In this document: positions 1-7,735 of the stretch, piece after piece
How positions within the stretch are numbered: position 1 is the first letter of the stretch
How the letters are laid out: each line of letters starts with the position of its first letter
NCBI GenBank assembly: GCA_913056335.1
Contig: CAJXLX010000029.1
Coordinates: forward strand, 1-32,705
DNA: 32,705 nt
Source: an uncultured Rhodothermaceae bacterium
GTDB lineage: Bacteria; Bacteroidota; Rhodothermia; Rhodothermales; Salinibacteraceae
Direction: 5' to 3'
Notes under the pieces: model-generated
Database searches by the model: none
What the model was told of the DNA's origin: nothing
What the model saw: the letters and a program-made list of their open reading frames with translations, nothing else
Translations under genes and position numbers: made by a program

Positions 1-507
1 GCGTTCGGATCCGCCGCCACCAACCCCGCCGACGCCCGTCTCGACTTTTTCTTTTCACCCACCGATGCCGTAAGCACGCCCAATGAACTGCCCATTGAGG
101 GCATTGCCGGATTCTTCAGCTCGGTAGATACGGAGCTTCCGCTCTACGTGCCTGGCGAGATGCTTCTTATCCAGGCGGAAGCGCGCGTGCAGCAGAACAA
201 CCTGGCAGAGGCCAAATCTGCCCTCAACGCCGTGCGCACCAAAACCGCAGATGAGGATCCGCTGGGCATCGGAGCCAACTTGCCTGCTTACGACGGCCCG
301 CAAACCACCGCAGCGCTACTCGACGCCATCCACCAAGAGCGGCGCGCAGAGCTCTTCCTGCAGGGCGTCGCGCTGGAGGACATGCGCCGCCTGGGGCCCG
401 ACCAGCCCGACCCTGACGACCCGTTTGCGCGCAGCCGCAACTTCTATCCGTATCCGCAGCAGGAGCGCCAGAACAACCCCAACACGCCTGCCAACCCGGA
501 CATTTAA
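1..507 (+). CDS. SusD/RagB-family outer-membrane lipoprotein, C-terminal fragment
   Basis: The reading frame is open from the first base to a TAA at 505-507, so the 5' end lies outside the window. The fragment has the usual C-terminal layout of SusD/RagB proteins. A segment near YVPGEMLLIQAEA (a TPR-like helix with Glu/Ala) is followed by a stretch with LNAVRTK, an Ile-His-Gln-Glu-Arg-Arg-Ala-Glu helix, and a late segment reading FLQGVALEDMRRLG. These correspond to the family's 'ER..EL..EG.R..DL.R' region. SusD proteins are surface lipoproteins that bind glycans or other nutrients and cap a TonB-dependent SusC porin. A susC partner would be expected upstream, outside the window. The substrate cannot be read from this fragment. 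Confidence 0.85.
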   Translation, partial: AFGSAATNPADARLDFFFSPTDAVSTPNELPIEGIAGFFSSVDTELPLYVPGEMLLIQAEARVQQNNLAEAKSALNAVRTKTADEDPLGIGANLPAYDGPQTTAALLDAIHQERRAELFLQGVALEDMRRLGPDQPDPDDPFARSRNFYPYPQQERQNNPNTPANPDI

Positions 508-623
508 CTTGAGGCGGGGTACAAGCAAAAGCCGAGGGGCGTGTGTTCGGCACCCGCGCACGGGTAGTGCGTTTTTGGAGCATAGTCGTTTCGCTTTCTG
601 TTCTCCTCATGCCCTCCCGTGCT

Positions 624-1103
624 ATGCAAGCCTTTATGGATTCAGTGATTCGCGCCCTGGGGCTCGAAGAGACCGACCGCCGCATTGCGGGCTGGATGGA
701 CCGCTACGGGCGCTGGCTTTTGCGCATCTCCATCGCGATCGTGTTCATCTGGTTTGGCGGACTGAAGGTCATTGGCATCAGTCCCGCGGAGGAGCTGGTT
801 AAAAGCACGGTCTACTTCATGCCTGCCGATCTCTTCTATCCCGTCCTGGCCTGGTGGGAGGTCATCATTGGCGTTACGCTCTTGCTGCGCCCACTCAACC
901 GGATCGCCATCTTCCTGCTCTTCCTGCAGATGCCCGGCACGATGCTGCCGCTGTTTATTCTGCCCGAGGTGTGCTTTACCGCTTTTCCCTTTGGCCTCAC
1001 GATAGAAGGACAATACATCATCAAAAATCTTGTGCTCATCAGTGCCGGACTCGTGGTCGGCGGCAGCGTCCGTGAGCAAAGCAGCACCGCCAAACGGCTG
1101 TAG
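624..1103 (+). CDS. DoxX/DUF417-like small integral membrane protein
   Basis: A protein of about 159 residues with four predicted membrane segments: LRISIAIVFIWFGGLKVIG, a segment around YPVLAWWEVIIGVTLLL, a segment around IAIFLLFLQMPGTMLPLF, and a C-terminal one around NLVLISAGLVVGG. The 'R.SIAIVF.W.G.LK' start followed by 'EVIIGV.LL..P.NR' resembles the YkgB/DUF417 branch of the DoxX-like superfamily, whose biochemical role is poorly defined. The frame is open from a GTG at 543. ATG codons at 609 and 624 are likelier starts, because the upstream residues look like untranslated leader. No clear Shine-Dalgarno separates the two, and 624 is preferred because it gives the compact family length. 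It is convergent with the gene at 1144-1950. Confidence 0.7.
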   Translation: MQAFMDSVIRALGLEETDRRIAGWMDRYGRWLLRISIAIVFIWFGGLKVIGISPAEELVKSTVYFMPADLFYPVLAWWEVIIGVTLLLRPLNRIAIFLLFLQMPGTMLPLFILPEVCFTAFPFGLTIEGQYIIKNLVLISAGLVVGGSVREQSSTAKRL

Positions 1104-1143
1104 ATATGCAGTTTGGGGGATGCCGCACTGCGTGCCCGCACGG

Positions 1144-1950
1144 TCAATCGGACTCAAGCGTGGCGCGCAGCTCGCGGAGATAGGCGGGCGTGTCGAGCAG
1201 GCGCGGTCCGTACCATGAAAACAGCTGACCGTCTACCATGTGCACTGGCGTATCGGGACAGGCGGCGCGAAGGTCGTCTGTAAAGGCGTCTTTCTGATGG
1301 AATGGGAAGGGTTCGGTGCTGCACAGGACCACATCAAGATCAGCGGCTGACAGGTCGTCGAGCGTAATTTCAGGATAGCGTGTGGCATCGGCCCAGGGCG
1401 CGGTGAAGCCGCCGTGGCGCATTACGTCGTGGATAAACGTGTCGCCGCCCACGGTCATGTACGGATCGCGCCAGATGAGATAGGCGGCGCGTAGCGAAGA
1501 CCACGCGGGGAGTGCCGCGAAGCGTTCGGTAATCGTTGTGGCCATCTGCCGGGCCTCTTTATCCCGACCCACAAGCGCCCCCACGCGGCGAATCATGGCC
1601 GTAGCTTCGTCGACCGTGGATACGTCCGTAACGTACACCGGGGCGTGATCGCTCAGTGCCTGGACATCGGCCCTCGTGTTTTCCTCTTGATTGGCGAGGA
1701 TGAGATCGGGCTGCAAGCGGGCAACATGTTCGACATCCACCTGCTTGGTACCGCCCACAATGGTCTTGACTTCTTGCCACCCGTCTGGGCGCTCGCAGAA
1801 GCGCGTAAGGCCCACGACTTCGTCATCGAGCCCAAGTCCATGCAGCAGATCTGTTAGGCTGGGCACCAGCGAGATGATGCGGGCGGGCGGCTCCGAAAGG
1901 ACAATGCGGCGCCCCAGGGCGTCGGTGGTGTCAATGAAGGGCACGGGCAT
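1144..1950 (-). CDS. BtuF-like helical-backbone metal receptor (cobalamin/siderophore-binding type), no signal peptide
   Basis: A 268-residue protein with the architecture of periplasmic binding proteins for cobalamin, haem or iron chelates. It has an N-terminal 'PPARIISLVPSLTDLL' lobe, a 'VGGTKQVDVEHVARLQPDLILAN' segment, a long linking helix around residues 115-150 (EATAMIRRVGALVGRD) and a C-terminal lobe with ITLDDLSAADLDVVL. The usual family role is to deliver the ligand to a BtuCD- or Fhu-type ABC importer. The protein starts MPVPFIDTTDALGRR with no hydrophobic signal or lipobox, so export is not evident. No permease or ATPase gene is nearby. It lies 12 bp after the small membrane protein at 1963-2253 and is probably cotranscribed with it and mpl. 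The ligand is not deducible. Confidence 0.75.
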   Translation of the reverse strand: MPVPFIDTTDALGRRIVLSEPPARIISLVPSLTDLLHGLGLDDEVVGLTRFCERPDGWQEVKTIVGGTKQVDVEHVARLQPDLILANQEENTRADVQALSDHAPVYVTDVSTVDEATAMIRRVGALVGRDKEARQMATTITERFAALPAWSSLRAAYLIWRDPYMTVGGDTFIHDVMRHGGFTAPWADATRYPEITLDDLSAADLDVVLCSTEPFPFHQKDAFTDDLRAACPDTPVHMVDGQLFSWYGPRLLDTPAYLRELRATLESD

Positions 1951-1962
1951 AAGGGCGTAGGT

Positions 1963-2253
1963 CTACTGAAAGAATGTGGCCCCAAACAGTACGATCCCAG
2001 TTACGGCGCTGATGATAGCGATGGTGTTAAGCGTAGGAAGGGGCCGCTGCAGCGAGTGCTGGATGGGGTTGCGCACCCCCATGAGCAGGCCCGCAATACC
2101 CAGCAAGACGTCGGAGGCCGCGCTCAGCGCGCTGCCTTCCACATAGCTGCCATAGCCCATGTAGATGAGAAAGAGGCCGAATCCAATCAGTAAGAGATCA
2201 ACAATGGAGATCGGCTTGTCGTCGCGGACCGTGTCGTTGGTGGCATCAGTCAT
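1963..2253 (-). CDS. Small hypothetical membrane protein, three predicted helices
   Basis: A 96-residue protein with an acidic N-terminus (MTDATNDTVRDDKP) followed by three hydrophobic segments: roughly residues 18-35 (VDLLLIGFGLFLIYMG), 43-60 (LSAASDVLLGIAGLLMG) and 73-94 (LNTIAIISAVTGIVLFGATFF). I do not recognise a family. The gene lies 21 bp downstream of mpl and 12 bp upstream of the BtuF-like gene on the same strand, which supports a real coding region in an operon. The sequence gives no clue to substrate or partner. Confidence 0.6.
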   Translation of the reverse strand: MTDATNDTVRDDKPISIVDLLLIGFGLFLIYMGYGSYVEGSALSAASDVLLGIAGLLMGVRNPIQHSLQRPLPTLNTIAIISAVTGIVLFGATFFQ

Positions 2254-2274
2254 ACAAGGGTGGGGGATGCGCTG

Positions 2275-3741
2275 TTAGGAGAGTGCGTCGAGGGTGTCGA
2301 GCAGACGCGTGGGGAGTTCGCCAAAGGCGCCGTTGCTCATCGTCACCACCACATCGCCGGGCTGGGCGAGCTGTTGCACACGGTGCAGCGTGTCATCGGG
2401 GTCGTCGGCCACGGTGGCCTGCACACCGCGCTCGCAGATGGTGGCGGCTACGGCGTTGACGTCGAGGCGGTCATTGGCGCGGTCGTTGTGGCGGAAGGGC
2501 GGGGTGCTGAGTACAACCTGATCGGCCGCGTCGAAGGCTTTGGCGTAGGCTGTGGCAAAGCGTGCGCGGCGGCTGGTGTTGGAGCGCGGCTCAAAGGCAA
2601 CGACCAGGCGGCGCTCGGGATAGGCCGTGCGGAGCCCGCGCAGCGTGGTTTGCACCGCCGTGGGATGATGGGCGAAGTCGTCGATTACGGTAATGTCGTT
2701 CACCACGCCACGCACCTCCTGGCGACGCGCTACCCCCTCGAAGGTCTCAAACCCGTGGGCCACCTGCGCACTGTTGCATCCCTCGCTAAACGCAATGAGC
2801 GCCACCGCCAGCGCATTCTGCAGGTTATGGCGTCCGTGCAGCGGGAGCCTGTAGGAGCCGCGTTCCAGTCCGCCCATGGTAATGGTAAAGCGCTGCCCCT
2901 CGGGCCCCGCCTCGTGGTCGGTAACGGTTACGTCGTTGCGGGGGTCGAGCCCGTAGGTGCGTACGCGTCCGTCAGTGTGAGCGCCCAGGCGCGCCACAGT
3001 CGGATCGTCGCCACAGAGCACGAGCAGTCCGTCGCGCGCGCCGAGCGTGCCCACGAAGGCTTCGAACGCCTCACGGTAGGCATCTTCGTCGGCGAATACA
3101 TCGGCATGGTCGAACTCCAGCGACGTTACGATGGCCTTGTCGGGCCGGTAGTGCATGAACTTGGGCTGGTCGTCGAAATAGGCGCTGTTGTACTCGTCGC
3201 CCTCAATGACAAACGGCTGGTCGGTGCCCAGGTGTGCACTCTGTCCGGTGCTCTGCAGCACGCCGCCAATTAGATAGCCGGGGTCGGCTTCGGCGGCGCG
3301 CAAGGTGTGGGTAAGCAACGAGGTGGTCGTGGTTTTGCCGTGCGTACCCGTCACGACGATGGAGCGGCGGTCGCCCGTCAGGAACGTGTGGCCAAGCGCT
3401 TCTGGAAACGACTGCTGCACCAGGCCGTGGTCGCGAGCGTACGCGGCTTCAGGATGGGTAGGCGTGCAGGCATTTCCTACAACGACGAGGTCGGGCGCGG
3501 GGTCGAGGTGCGCTGCGTCGTATCCCTCAAGCACCTCAATACCCCGGTCCTTCAGCTGTGTGCTCATCGGGGGATACGCTGCTTCGTCGCTGCCCTGTAC
3601 GTCGTACCCCGCCTCGTCAAAGAGCTGCGCCAGGGAGCCCATGCCCGTACCGCAGATGCCAATCAGGTAGACATCGTTGATGGCTTCGGGCGGCGGCACA
3701 TCGGGGCGGTTAAACGAGCGCAGATGGGCATCAGACGGCAT
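2275..3741 (-). CDS. mpl: UDP-N-acetylmuramate:L-alanyl-gamma-D-glutamyl-meso-diaminopimelate ligase (Mpl)
   Basis: A 488-residue Mur-ligase-family enzyme of peptidoglycan recycling. Mpl joins the recovered tripeptide L-Ala-gamma-D-Glu-mesoDap to UDP-MurNAc with ATP. It has an N-terminal Rossmann-like glycine motif (GICGTGMGSLA, about residues 28-38), the ATP-binding loop TGTHGKTTTTS (131-141), GDEYNSAYFD (181-190) with KFMHYRP after it, and SLEFDHADVF (207-216). The DEY.(S/T)A(Y/F)FD..(S/P)KF.HY signature distinguishes Mpl from MurC, to which it is otherwise closely related. Mpl is about 457 residues in E. coli, so this version is slightly long. It is followed at 21 bp by a small membrane protein. 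MurC activity cannot be excluded from sequence alone, but Mpl is favoured. Confidence 0.87.
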   Translation of the reverse strand: MPSDAHLRSFNRPDVPPPEAINDVYLIGICGTGMGSLAQLFDEAGYDVQGSDEAAYPPMSTQLKDRGIEVLEGYDAAHLDPAPDLVVVGNACTPTHPEAAYARDHGLVQQSFPEALGHTFLTGDRRSIVVTGTHGKTTTTSLLTHTLRAAEADPGYLIGGVLQSTGQSAHLGTDQPFVIEGDEYNSAYFDDQPKFMHYRPDKAIVTSLEFDHADVFADEDAYREAFEAFVGTLGARDGLLVLCGDDPTVARLGAHTDGRVRTYGLDPRNDVTVTDHEAGPEGQRFTITMGGLERGSYRLPLHGRHNLQNALAVALIAFSEGCNSAQVAHGFETFEGVARRQEVRGVVNDITVIDDFAHHPTAVQTTLRGLRTAYPERRLVVAFEPRSNTSRRARFATAYAKAFDAADQVVLSTPPFRHNDRANDRLDVNAVAATICERGVQATVADDPDDTLHRVQQLAQPGDVVVTMSNGAFGELPTRLLDTLDALS

Positions 3742-3791
3742 GGCAGGCGCAGGTAGCAGACGGAGTAGAGGCGAACTGGCTACGTACGTCG

Positions 3792-4949
3792 TTACTCGGC
3801 AGAGGACGACGAAGACACATCGGGCGGGGCCACCGTAGTTGACGTTTCAGAGGACGAAGACGCCTCAGCAGGGGCAATGACATCGGCCTCAGCAGCGGCA
3901 TCTTCGGAGAGCATGCCCAGCTTTTTGGCACGGCGGAACCACTGCTGCCGGGCCAGCGCTTGCATATCCTCGACCGAGTCGGCCTCGTCAACGATCTCCA
4001 TGCCCAGGAGCGTTTCGACCACGTCTTCCATCGTCACGATGCCGGCCACGCCGCCATACTCATCCACCACGAGTGCGATGTGCTCCAGGCGGTCGAGCAG
4101 GCGCTCCAGCAAGTCGGGCAGCGGCAGGGTTGGCTGCACCACGAGCATCTCGCGGGCGAGCTCCGAGAGCGGGACTTCAAGTTCTTCCTGGGCGGCGCGC
4201 AGCAGCAGTTCATCTTTGAGCACGTAGCCGGTCACGTCGTCGCGGTTCTCGCCGTACACCGGAATGCGCGAAAAGCGAAAGGCATCGTGCTCATTAACAA
4301 CACCGCCAATGGTTTCGGTTTCGGGCAGGTCAAAGATGACGGTGCGCGGCGTCATGACGTCTTTCACGCGCAGCGAGTTGAAGCGGAACAGGTTGCGCAG
4401 AATATGCGACTCTTTTTCTTCAAAGACGCCCTCTTCTTCGCCCAGCTCAGCCATCGCCGTAAACTCTTCGCGGCTGAAGGAGCTCTGCTCTTCGCCATTG
4501 GACAGCACGTACGAAAGGCCCTGCGACAGCTTCACGAACGGCCACATAGCCAGAATAGTAGGGCGCAAGATGCGCACCACCGCCGGCGCCAGGCTGCGCC
4601 AGTAGCCCGCGCCCAGCGTCTTGGGGATGATCTCCGAAAACACCAGAATCATAAGTGTAAGCACTGCCGAAATGACGCCCACATAGGCATCCCCAAACAC
4701 GACGGTCGCCTGTGCGCCTGCCCCAGCAGCTCCCACCGTGTGCGCCACCGTATTCAGACTCAAGATGGCTGCCAGCGGACGGTCAATGTCTTCTTTGTAG
4801 CTCTTGAGCTGCTCACCGAGAGCGGCACTGCCATCACGCTCCAGCGCAGCCACATACGACGGTGTAATGCTCAGCAGCACCGCCTCCATGATCGAGCATA
4901 AAAACGAGACTCCAATGGCCAGCGAAACATATAAGAGTAATAGACCCAT
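3792..4949 (-). CDS. DUF21 (CNNM)-CBS-pair membrane protein, CorC/HlyC-related, lacking the CorC C-terminal domain
   Basis: A 385-residue protein. Residues 1-150 form a DUF21/CNNM transmembrane domain, with hydrophobic segments near 1-25, 60-82, 88-108 and 120-145 and the SEIIPKTLG motif at 105-113. Two CBS motifs follow, at about 198-255 (VMTPRTVIFDLP) and 265-320 (HIALVVDEYGGVAGIVTMEDVVETLLG). CNNM/CorC proteins are implicated in Mg2+ or Co2+ efflux, with CBS domains binding adenine nucleotides. After residue 320 there is an acidic helix and then a low-complexity Ser/Thr/Glu tail, instead of the usual 80-residue CorC_HlyC transporter-associated domain. It lies 50 bp upstream of mpl and 166 bp downstream of recO on the same strand, so it may open the operon. 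Confidence 0.85.
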   Translation of the reverse strand: MGLLLLYVSLAIGVSFLCSIMEAVLLSITPSYVAALERDGSAALGEQLKSYKEDIDRPLAAILSLNTVAHTVGAAGAGAQATVVFGDAYVGVISAVLTLMILVFSEIIPKTLGAGYWRSLAPAVVRILRPTILAMWPFVKLSQGLSYVLSNGEEQSSFSREEFTAMAELGEEEGVFEEKESHILRNLFRFNSLRVKDVMTPRTVIFDLPETETIGGVVNEHDAFRFSRIPVYGENRDDVTGYVLKDELLLRAAQEELEVPLSELAREMLVVQPTLPLPDLLERLLDRLEHIALVVDEYGGVAGIVTMEDVVETLLGMEIVDEADSVEDMQALARQQWFRRAKKLGMLSEDAAAEADVIAPAEASSSSETSTTVAPPDVSSSSSAE

Positions 4950-5115
4950 GCAGCGAGCGCGGCCTGGCAGATTTCGAACGCATGCGCACTACAGCAGCAC
5001 GCGTTCGCATCCACAAGCAACGACACACGGTTGTGAAGGAGGTAACGAGGGTGAGTAGCAAGAATGCGCTGCCGTCGATGCAGTTTCTACGGGTCGGTGG
5101 ATACAACGCCTGTTC

Positions 5116-5883
5116 TTACGAAGCCGCAACGTCTCGCAACTGAGCGAGCACCGTGCGGCACCGGTCGGGAATGCTTTCGTCGAAGTGGTGGCGCAAGTAC
5201 GCATCGACCAGTTCTTGCACGGCACGATGCACCTCGGGCTCCATATGCATGCGTCGGACTGCGCTGAGGCGGGCCCGTGCGATGACGGCGTAGGCACGGA
5301 GCGCGGTGCGCGCGGCCTTTCGTGCAGCGCTGGGGCGTGCGTCAATCGGGTACACTCCGCCGTCGGCCAACGAGAGCCACCCGACCTCGTCAATGGCCTC
5401 AACGCGGTCGCGTTGGATGGCTGGAGCCACCCCCAGCGCTTCGGCCAGTCGAAGCTGGAAAAACGGCCATAGAACACGCGGGCGCTCTTTCTCGGCATCC
5501 AGCTGATGCAGCACGCCTGCAAGCAGTTCGAAGATGGCCGGCTGCGGATCTTCATCGCTGAGAAGCGCATCGGTGAGTTCGACGATGCGCAGCCCCAGCG
5601 TAATTTTCAGCAGGTCGTCGCTCAGCGTACGATAGGTGGACACGTGGCTGCTTTCGCTTAGCATCTGCAGACTGCGTGTCGGTTTGTAGTAGAACACCAC
5701 CTGCGTGTGGGCCATGGGCTGCAAGGTCGCTCCGAATTTGCTCTTCGTGCGGCGCGCCCCTTTGGCCAGTACGGCTATCTTTCCGCGCTCGCGCGTGAGC
5801 AGCGTCACAATGCGGCTGCTTTCGCTGTAGTCGAGCCCCCGCAAGACCACTGCTTCGGTGCGAATAATATCGCGCTGCGCCAT
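5116..5883 (-). CDS. recO: DNA repair protein RecO
   Basis: A 255-residue protein with the RecO N-terminal OB-fold: TEAVVLRGLDYSESSRIVTLLTRERGKIAVLAKGARR (about residues 8-45), then FGATLQPMAHTQVVFYYKPTRSLQMLSES. A helical C-terminal domain follows. RecO acts with RecR to load RecA on SSB-coated single strands in RecF-pathway repair, and anneals complementary strands. Many RecO proteins carry a four-cysteine zinc module near the middle; here that stretch (around AIDEVGWLSLADGGVYPIDA) has no cysteine. The length is normal. It is divergent from the comEA-like gene at 5989. Confidence 0.88.
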   Translation of the reverse strand: MAQRDIIRTEAVVLRGLDYSESSRIVTLLTRERGKIAVLAKGARRTKSKFGATLQPMAHTQVVFYYKPTRSLQMLSESSHVSTYRTLSDDLLKITLGLRIVELTDALLSDEDPQPAIFELLAGVLHQLDAEKERPRVLWPFFQLRLAEALGVAPAIQRDRVEAIDEVGWLSLADGGVYPIDARPSAARKAARTALRAYAVIARARLSAVRRMHMEPEVHRAVQELVDAYLRHHFDESIPDRCRTVLAQLRDVAAS

Positions 5884-5988
5884 AGCTCACGATCGTCAGT
5901 ATAAACGGAAAACGCGTATAACGTTACGATTTGAGGCAAATTGGGGTCTGCTCAGTCCATGTAGCGTATCCACAATAGCCTTTGTCTT

Positions 5989-6414
5989 ATGCGCTGGCTC
6001 TACCGATGGCAACGCCATGTCGCCCTTACCTCGCTCGAAACCACCGTGCTGCTTGGCCTCGTTAGCCTGCTGATGCTGGGCGTTGGCGTTCAGCACTGGC
6101 GGATGCACCAGATTCCGCCCCTCTCTGAGCAGTTCCATACGGGACCCGAGGCCCTGCCCGATTCGCTACTCAACGCAGCCCAGACCGCGTCTCCGCTTGC
6201 CGCCCCTAATGCTCCCATTGACGTGAATACCGCCGATGCCGAAGCGCTGCAGGATCTCTCAGGCATCGGCCCCGCTCTCTCGCAACGCATCATCGACTAC
6301 CGAACGACCCACGGCCCGTTTCAGTCGGTTGATGGGCTGCAGGCGGTGTCTGGTATTGGCCCCAAAACGGCAGAAGACATCGCAGATCGCGTCGTGCTAT
6401 CCGATGGCGAGTAG
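5989..6414 (+). CDS. ComEA-like membrane-anchored helix-hairpin-helix DNA-binding protein
   Basis: A 141-residue protein with one N-terminal membrane segment (about residues 16-34, ETTVLLGLVSLLMLGVGV), a Pro/Ala-rich spacer, and a double helix-hairpin-helix unit at 76-136. Signature hairpins are SGIGPALSQRI (91-101) and SGIGPKTAEDI (121-131), preceded by IDVNTADAEALQDL. This is the ComEA/YbaV topology. ComEA binds incoming double-stranded DNA at the outer face of the membrane during natural transformation, but stand-alone HhH proteins of this size are common and may have other roles. No comEC or other competence genes are in the window. Divergent from recO. Confidence 0.8.
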   Translation: MRWLYRWQRHVALTSLETTVLLGLVSLLMLGVGVQHWRMHQIPPLSEQFHTGPEALPDSLLNAAQTASPLAAPNAPIDVNTADAEALQDLSGIGPALSQRIIDYRTTHGPFQSVDGLQAVSGIGPKTAEDIADRVVLSDGE

Positions 6415-6424
6415 CGCACCTGCA

Positions 6425-6474
6425 GGCCCCCGTACGCGGCTCCCGTTGTATCGGCCCATGCCGCAATTGGGGGC
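6425..6474. terminator. Stem-loop between convergent genes
   Basis: GGCCCCC (6425-6431) can pair with GGGGGCT (6469-6475) using one G-U wobble, and GCGG (6436-6439) with CCGC (6461-6464) inside it. The structure lies between the ComEA-like gene and the convergent small membrane gene whose stop codon begins at 6476. There is no U-run on either side, so factor-independent termination is uncertain. Confidence 0.3.
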
Positions 6475-6692
6475 TACAGTTCGGAACGAGTCGGCTCGTC
6501 TTCAGCAGCCAACGTCTCATCCGGGGGGTCGTCTTGCTCTTCAATCCGCCGGGCCACTGCTTCGGGCGTCCACTGCTTACTGACTTCCTGTTCCCGATCC
6601 AGAAATCGCCAGATGGGGACGAGGAGCGCTGCTGCCAACGAAAAGAAGATCAGCAGCGTGGGGATTGTGATAAGCCAGAACTGAGCATCCAT
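6474..6692 (-). CDS. Small hypothetical membrane protein
   Basis: Starting from the ATG at 6692, this is a 72-residue protein. It has one hydrophobic segment (FWLITIPTLLIFFSLAAALLVPIW, about residues 4-27) and then a charged acidic tail with EEQDDPPDETLAAEDEP. An in-frame GTG at 6731 would add MPVAFLILRVVAI, a second hydrophobic stretch; neither start has a convincing Shine-Dalgarno. The layout of one N-terminal anchor plus a short acidic cytoplasmic tail resembles small Bacteroidota membrane proteins of unknown role. No family recognised. Convergent with the ComEA-like gene. Confidence 0.5.
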   Translation of the reverse strand: MDAQFWLITIPTLLIFFSLAAALLVPIWRFLDREQEVSKQWTPEAVARRIEEQDDPPDETLAAEDEPTRSEL

Positions 6693-6955
6693 AATAGCGA
6701 CGACGCGCAAGATGAGGAAGGCAACGGGCACCAGTACTCGTTCGTAATAACGCTACAGTCTGCACAGCGTTCGACAGGCTTCACGGTATTGCGCGCGGCT
6801 CCCCAAACACGCCCCGAGCATGCTGCGCGAACATGCGCTCGTGCTATTGATTGATACATTCGGTTGCGCGCTCTGGCCCTCGTGCCTCCATACTTTTTTG
6901 GATGCCGTATGGCCCGCGCTTCCCCAACCATGTCGTACCCTAACGTTTCAGTCTC

Positions 6956-7663
6956 ATGCTTGACTCGTCTACCCCCTCGGCCACGCGCCTGCTCATTGTC
7001 GAAGACGACCCGGAAGTAGGCACGGGCCTCGAAGAGTTTTTCACGCTCAAGGGATACCATGTCTCTCGCGCAGACGACGGCAAACAGGGCCTGCAAGAGA
7101 TCACCTCGCTGCCGCCCTACGACCTGGTTATCTTGGACGTTATGCTCCCCAACAAGAGCGGGTTCGAGATTCTACGCGAGGCGCGCCAGTCCGGCGTCGA
7201 CTCGCCCGTCATCATGCTCACGGTAAAGGCCAGCGAAGACGACAAGCTACGCGGCTTTAAGCTCGGCGCCGACGACTACGTCACCAAGCCGTTCGACGCC
7301 GAGGAGCTGGCGGCCCGCGTGCAGGCCGTGCTTGAACGCAGCCAGCACGACGACGAGGCCGACGACGGATTTAGCTTTGGGGATGTGGAGGTCGAGTTTT
7401 CCAGCGAAACGGCCCAGCGCGATGGCGAAACCATCGAGTTTACTACGCTGGAGTTTGACATCCTGGAGTATTTCATCGAGCATCGCGGACGGACCGTAAG
7501 CCGCAAGCAGCTCCTGCGGGATGTGTGGGGCATTAGCGGCGACATCACCACGCGCACGATCGATCGGCACGTGGCCTCGCTCCGCAAAAAGATCGAGCCC
7601 GACCCCACCGATCCTACCTACATCGAAACCGTGTATGGCATCGGGTACAAGTTCTCGGTGTAG
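6956..7663 (+). CDS. OmpR/PhoB-family two-component response regulator (orphan)
   Basis: A 235-residue transcriptional regulator. The receiver domain spans about residues 10-128, with the acidic pocket E16/D17/D18, phospho-acceptor Asp61 (VILDVMLPNKSG), Thr89 (MLTVKA) and Lys111 (YVTKPF). A winged-helix DNA-binding domain spans 138-235, with VSRKQLLRDVWG, TRTIDRHVASLRKKIEPDP and the terminal YIETVYGIGYKF. Phosphorylation by a sensor kinase normally controls DNA binding. No histidine-kinase gene lies on either side: upstream is a small membrane protein on the other strand and downstream a convergent lipoprotein gene. Its partner must be elsewhere. The ATG at 6956 is chosen because it gives the standard short N-terminal lead into the receiver. 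Confidence 0.9.
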   Translation: MLDSSTPSATRLLIVEDDPEVGTGLEEFFTLKGYHVSRADDGKQGLQEITSLPPYDLVILDVMLPNKSGFEILREARQSGVDSPVIMLTVKASEDDKLRGFKLGADDYVTKPFDAEELAARVQAVLERSQHDDEADDGFSFGDVEVEFSSETAQRDGETIEFTTLEFDILEYFIEHRGRTVSRKQLLRDVWGISGDITTRTIDRHVASLRKKIEPDPTDPTYIETVYGIGYKFSV

Positions 7664-7689
7664 TTGTACAACCGTCGGAAACAACAGTA

Positions 7690-7711
7690 GGGACACGGCG
7701 CGCCGTGTCCC
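7690..7711. repeat. 22-bp perfect palindrome in the convergent gap
   Basis: GGGACACGGCG (7690-7700) is followed directly by its exact reverse complement CGCCGTGTCCC (7701-7711). It lies between the response regulator stop (7663) and the convergent lipoprotein stop (7736). Either strand's RNA could fold it, so it may act as a bidirectional 3'-end structure, although no U-run follows. The 14-base core GGGACACGGCGCGC recurs at 27482-27495, which suggests a dispersed repeat family. Confidence 0.6.
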
Positions 7712-7735
7712 CACGGATCGAAGCGCGAACGCTTG

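Noticed and set aside
2260-3273. Long plus-strand frame (337 codons) opposite mpl
   Set aside because: It lies wholly antisense to the clearly recognised Mpl ligase. Its His/Gly/Val-rich translation is a shadow of GC-rich codons.
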